DNA of 24,075 bases from the NCBI GenBank assembly GCA_002315885.1, contig DCIO01000020.1, positions 1 through 24,075 on the forward strand, in the 5' to 3' direction. Positions 21,404-24,075 of this stretch are shown in pieces. The notes under the pieces were generated by a model, which saw only the letters and a program-made list of their open reading frames with translations, searched no databases and was not told the DNA's origin. Position 1 is the stretch's first letter; the number at the start of each line of letters is the position of its first letter. Source of the DNA: Lentisphaeria bacterium UBA1724. GTDB taxonomy: Bacteria > Verrucomicrobiota > Lentisphaeria > Oligosphaerales > Oligosphaeraceae. Position numbers and translations under genes: made by a program.

Positions 21404-23899
21404 ATGGATGATACCACAATAAAAATCGGCCTGGCAGGAAATCCAAACTGCGGAAAGACCACACTTTTCAATGAGTTGACAGGCAGCAACCAGTATGTGG
21501 GAAACTGGGCTGGAGTCACCGTGGAAAAGAAGGACGGGCAACTCCGCGGGCATGAGCACGTGATTCTCCAGGACCTGCCTGGCATCTATTCCCTCTCACC
21601 CTATTCCCTGGAAGAGGTCGTCACACGAAATTATCTCCTGGAGGAACGCCCCAATGCCCTGATCAATATTGTGGACGGCACGAATATCGAACGGAATCTC
21701 TACCTGACGACCCAGTTGCTGGAACTGAACATGCCCATGGTTGTCGCCATCAACATGATGGATCTGGTCAACAAGAATGGGGACAAGCTGAATCCCCAGT
21801 TGCTGGCGCAGGAACTGGGTTGCCCCGTCCTCCCCATCTCCGCACTGACGGGAGAAGGCACCGACGAATTGGTAGAAATCGCCATCGATTTGGCCTCCAA
21901 GCAGCAAGTCGGCGAGCGTCCCCACATCTACACGGGCAGTGTGGAACACGCCATCGCACATATCGAGGAATCCATCCAGGATAAAGTCGAAGAACAGCAT
22001 CTCCGATGGTATGCAGTCAAAATTTTCGAGCGGGATGAAAAAGTCCTGAAGGACCTGAACCTCTCCCAGGATACCCTCGAACACCTGGAAAAACATATCA
22101 AAGACTGCGAAAAGGAATTGGATGACGAAGCCGATGGCATCATTACAAACCAACGCTACGCCTCCATCGCAAAATTCATTGACGAAGCGGTGGAAAAGAA
22201 CGCCAGCGCCACGGGCTTGACCACCTCCGACAAAATCGACATGGTGGTCACAAGCCGCGTCTTCGCCCTGCCCCTCTTTGCGTTGCTCATCTGGCTGATG
22301 TATTATGTCTCCGTCACCACCGTCGGTGCCCGCATGGCCAATTGGGTCAACAACGGCATCTTCGGAGACGGGTGGTTCCTGCCCTTCTCGGGAAATGCCT
22401 ACGAAGTCGCCTCGGAAGAATACCAATCTTCCCAGTATATCGCGGAGCCAATGGATTTCCAGGCCTTCGAGGCCCTGCGTGTTACACAAGATACCGAGAG
22501 TCGTTCCAAAGCAGAACGCATCGCGAGTTATCTCCGTTTTGACTCACCAGAACAAGTCACGCCAGCCGCTTACCAGCATTTTCTGGAGGACCACGGCCTC
22601 GCGGGGCTCGCACTCCTCCCACAGCAGGATTCCAAGTTCAAAGTCGTAGGAGTGACACCAGAACAACTCGAGCACGCGAGAAATTGCCTCAAGCAAGGCG
22701 TCCCCGAGCCAAAAAATTTCTCCGGGTGGGTCCCTGGCATCCCAAGCCTGACACGACGTGGTCTGCAAAAAATCGGCGCAAATGAAGTCGTGCAGAGCCT
22801 GGTCATGAATGGTGTCATCGGCGGTGTAGGCACCGTCCTGGGATTTGTCCCCCAGATTATGCTGGTATTCCTTTTCCTGGCGTTCCTGGAGGACTGCGGA
22901 TATATGTCCCGTGTGGCATTTATCATGGACCGACTCTTCCGACGCTTCGGGCTTTCGGGAAAATCCTTTATTCCATTGATTGTGGGAGCAGGATGCGGTG
23001 TGCCAGGCATCATGGCAGCACGGACAATCGAGAATGAAAAAGATCGCCGCATGACCATCATGCTTTCCACCTTCATTCCCTGCGGGGCGAAGATGGAGGT
23101 GGTAGCCATGATTACTCTGGCGTGCTTCCCCGGTTCTGTCTGGGTAGCACCAAGCATGTATTTCATTGGCGTGCTGATTATCGTCCTGACGGGCATCGCA
23201 CTGAAGAAATCCCGGGCATTTGCAGGTGATCCCGCGCCATTTGTCATGGAATTACCCGCATACCACATGCCGACCCCGAAGAATCTCTTCCTACACACTT
23301 GGGACCGCGGAAAGGACTTCTGCGTCAAGGCGGGGACGGTCATCTTCATGGCATGCGTCTTCCTTTGGTTGTTGCAGGCGTTCTCCTGGAGCTTCCATTA
23401 TGTGGGCGAGGATGTGGATTCCTCCATCCTGGCATCCTTCGGCAATCTCATTGCATGGATCTTCAGTCCAATGGGCTTGGGTGATTGGCGTAGCGCAGTG
23501 GCTATCCTATCTGCCGCATTTGCCAAGGAACAAGCAACGGGAACACTGGGGGTCCTCTCCCATGCGGCAGAGGCAAATATCGTGGATGTAATCGGAATGA
23601 TGTTCCAACAATTCAACCCCGAACACCCGAAGTGCTCCGCCCTGGCCTTCCTTATCATTAACCTCTTTGCACCACCATGCCTCGTGGCGGTTATCACCGC
23701 ATTCAAGGAACTCGGACGAGCCAAGTGGGGATGGATTACCGTCACCATGCAATTCTGCATCGGATATTCACTGGCAGTTACCATCTACCAGCTTGCGGCA
23801 TGGTATGTGGATGGAGGGCCATTCACCATCTGGACGGTACTGGCATTCGCACTCGTCCTGTTCGCACTATATCTCGTATTCAGGCCTGCCAAGAAATGA
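21404..23899 (+). CDS. feoB: Ferrous iron transporter FeoB
   Basis: Protein of 831 residues in the inner membrane. The N-terminal G domain has G1 GNPNCGKT (12-19), the switch region VGNWAGVTVE, G3 DLPG (57-60) and G4 NMMD (117-120), followed by a helical spacer. The membrane part has the duplicated gate motifs ILEDCGYMSRVAF-type (here FLEDCGYMSRVAF) and GAGCGVPG, then IPCGAK. Compared with an E. coli-sized FeoB (~773) there is an extra hydrophilic segment of roughly 100-130 residues at about 320-455, between the first two membrane segments. It takes up Fe(II) using nucleotide hydrolysis, and here it would feed the iron-rich hydrogenase. GGAGG before the ATG supports the start. The stop overlaps the next small gene (ATGA). 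Confidence 0.97.
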   Translation: MDDTTIKIGLAGNPNCGKTTLFNELTGSNQYVGNWAGVTVEKKDGQLRGHEHVILQDLPGIYSLSPYSLEEVVTRNYLLEERPNALINIVDGTNIERNLYLTTQLLELNMPMVVAINMMDLVNKNGDKLNPQLLAQELGCPVLPISALTGEGTDELVEIAIDLASKQQVGERPHIYTGSVEHAIAHIEESIQDKVEEQHLRWYAVKIFERDEKVLKDLNLSQDTLEHLEKHIKDCEKELDDEADGIITNQRYASIAKFIDEAVEKNASATGLTTSDKIDMVVTSRVFALPLFALLIWLMYYVSVTTVGARMANWVNNGIFGDGWFLPFSGNAYEVASEEYQSSQYIAEPMDFQAFEALRVTQDTESRSKAERIASYLRFDSPEQVTPAAYQHFLEDHGLAGLALLPQQDSKFKVVGVTPEQLEHARNCLKQGVPEPKNFSGWVPGIPSLTRRGLQKIGANEVVQSLVMNGVIGGVGTVLGFVPQIMLVFLFLAFLEDCGYMSRVAFIMDRLFRRFGLSGKSFIPLIVGAGCGVPGIMAARTIENEKDRRMTIMLSTFIPCGAKMEVVAMITLACFPGSVWVAPSMYFIGVLIIVLTGIALKKSRAFAGDPAPFVMELPAYHMPTPKNLFLHTWDRGKDFCVKAGTVIFMACVFLWLLQAFSWSFHYVGEDVDSSILASFGNLIAWIFSPMGLGDWRSAVAILSAAFAKEQATGTLGVLSHAAEANIVDVIGMMFQQFNPEHPKCSALAFLIINLFAPPCLVAVITAFKELGRAKWGWITVTMQFCIGYSLAVTIYQLAAWYVDGGPFTIWTVLAFALVLFALYLVFRPAKK

Positions 23900-24036
23900 C
23901 TATAGGCTCAATCGTAATCCTAGTTGTTATTGCCACACTATTGATCCTAGCATTCCGCCATGTCCGTAAAAAAGGCCCCTGCGGAAATTGCCATAAATGC
24001 ATTATGGGCAAAAATTGCCCGAATAAGGACCGATAG
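23896..24036 (+). CDS. FeoB-associated Cys-rich small membrane protein
   Basis: Protein of 46 residues: one N-terminal TM segment (about 3-20), a basic RHVRKK stretch, then a Cys cluster GPCGNCHKCIMGKNC. This layout matches the FeoB-associated Cys-rich membrane proteins often found after feoB; their role is unproven, perhaps iron handling at the membrane exit. Its ATG overlaps the feoB stop by 4 bases, implying coupling. The last two codons (Asp, Arg) and the TAG stop lie inside the first units of the 9-bp tandem repeat that follows. Confidence 0.88.
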   Translation: MTIGSIVILVVIATLLILAFRHVRKKGPCGNCHKCIMGKNCPNKDR

Positions 24037-24075
24037 GACCAATAGGACCGATAGGACCGATAGGACCAATAGGAC
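24027..24075. repeat. Tandem array of 9-bp units ggaccgata / ggaccaata, continuing past the window
   Basis: Five full units (order: cg, ca, cg, cg, ca variants) and a partial ggac run to the last base. The units differ only at the sixth base. The array overlaps the stop codon of the Cys-rich gene. It is related to the array at 16791-16844 read on the opposite strand. Confidence 0.95.

Overview
The window looks like a chromosomal segment from a strict anaerobe. It carries a trimeric, probably electron-bifurcating [FeFe]-hydrogenase (hydCBA), a ferrous-iron uptake operon (feoA-feoA-feoB plus a small Cys-rich membrane protein) and a thioredoxin system whose reductase seems to lack the NADPH-specificity motif. 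It also has large hybrid histidine kinases, a eukaryote-type Ser/Thr kinase with an extracytoplasmic domain, an RRM RNA-binding protein and an ADP-ribosylglycohydrolase-family protein. This mixture fits an anaerobic PVC-group bacterium (Lentisphaerota/Kiritimatiellota-like, gut or rumen). That placement is inferred from gene content only; there is no rRNA or other phylogenetic marker. No tRNA, rRNA, CRISPR array or insertion sequence was seen.

Layout. (1) Positions 1-6026, minus strand: a signalling operon read from 6026 down. It holds a membrane hybrid histidine kinase, a membrane-anchored solute-binding protein with an unusual C-terminal domain, and a second PAS-PAS hybrid kinase cut off by the window edge. 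(2) Positions 6212-12343, plus strand, divergent: an MFS sugar-type transporter, an ADP-ribosylglycohydrolase-family protein, a secreted helical protein, and a Ser/Thr kinase that overlaps the secreted-protein gene by one base. (3) Positions 12514-16735, plus: hydC-hydB-hydA, ending in a strong terminator. (4) Positions 16791-16844: six copies of a 9-bp tandem repeat lying between two convergent terminators. (5) Positions 16910-20817, minus: an RRM gene with a strong promoter and a long leader, then (read from 20817 down) trxB, a higB/higA-type toxin-antitoxin pair, trxA, a CpXC zinc-ribbon protein and a SUI1/YciH-like protein. (6) Positions 20943-24036, plus: feoA, feoA, feoB and a FeoB-associated Cys-rich protein, whose stop codon lies inside a second 9-bp tandem array that runs off the window end.

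How it fits together. The hydrogenase carries many Fe-S clusters and depends on iron, which the Feo operon would supply. Its redox partners in this family are NADH and reduced ferredoxin, and ferredoxin could also be the donor for the atypical thioredoxin reductase. The left half reads as a sensing and uptake module for an unknown solute, probably a sugar or glycoside-like compound. Candidate promoters here share a TATATT or TATAAT -10 box. Some genes have a clear Shine-Dalgarno sequence (solute-binding protein, higA, trxA, second feoA, feoB). Others have none (MFS, ADP-ribosylglycohydrolase family, CpXC).

The observations most worth a second look are: the related 9-bp repeat families in opposite orientation; the solute-binding protein with a 5'-nucleotidase-C-like tail between two hybrid kinases; the non-canonical thioredoxin reductase; and the toxin-antitoxin cassette between trxB and trxA.
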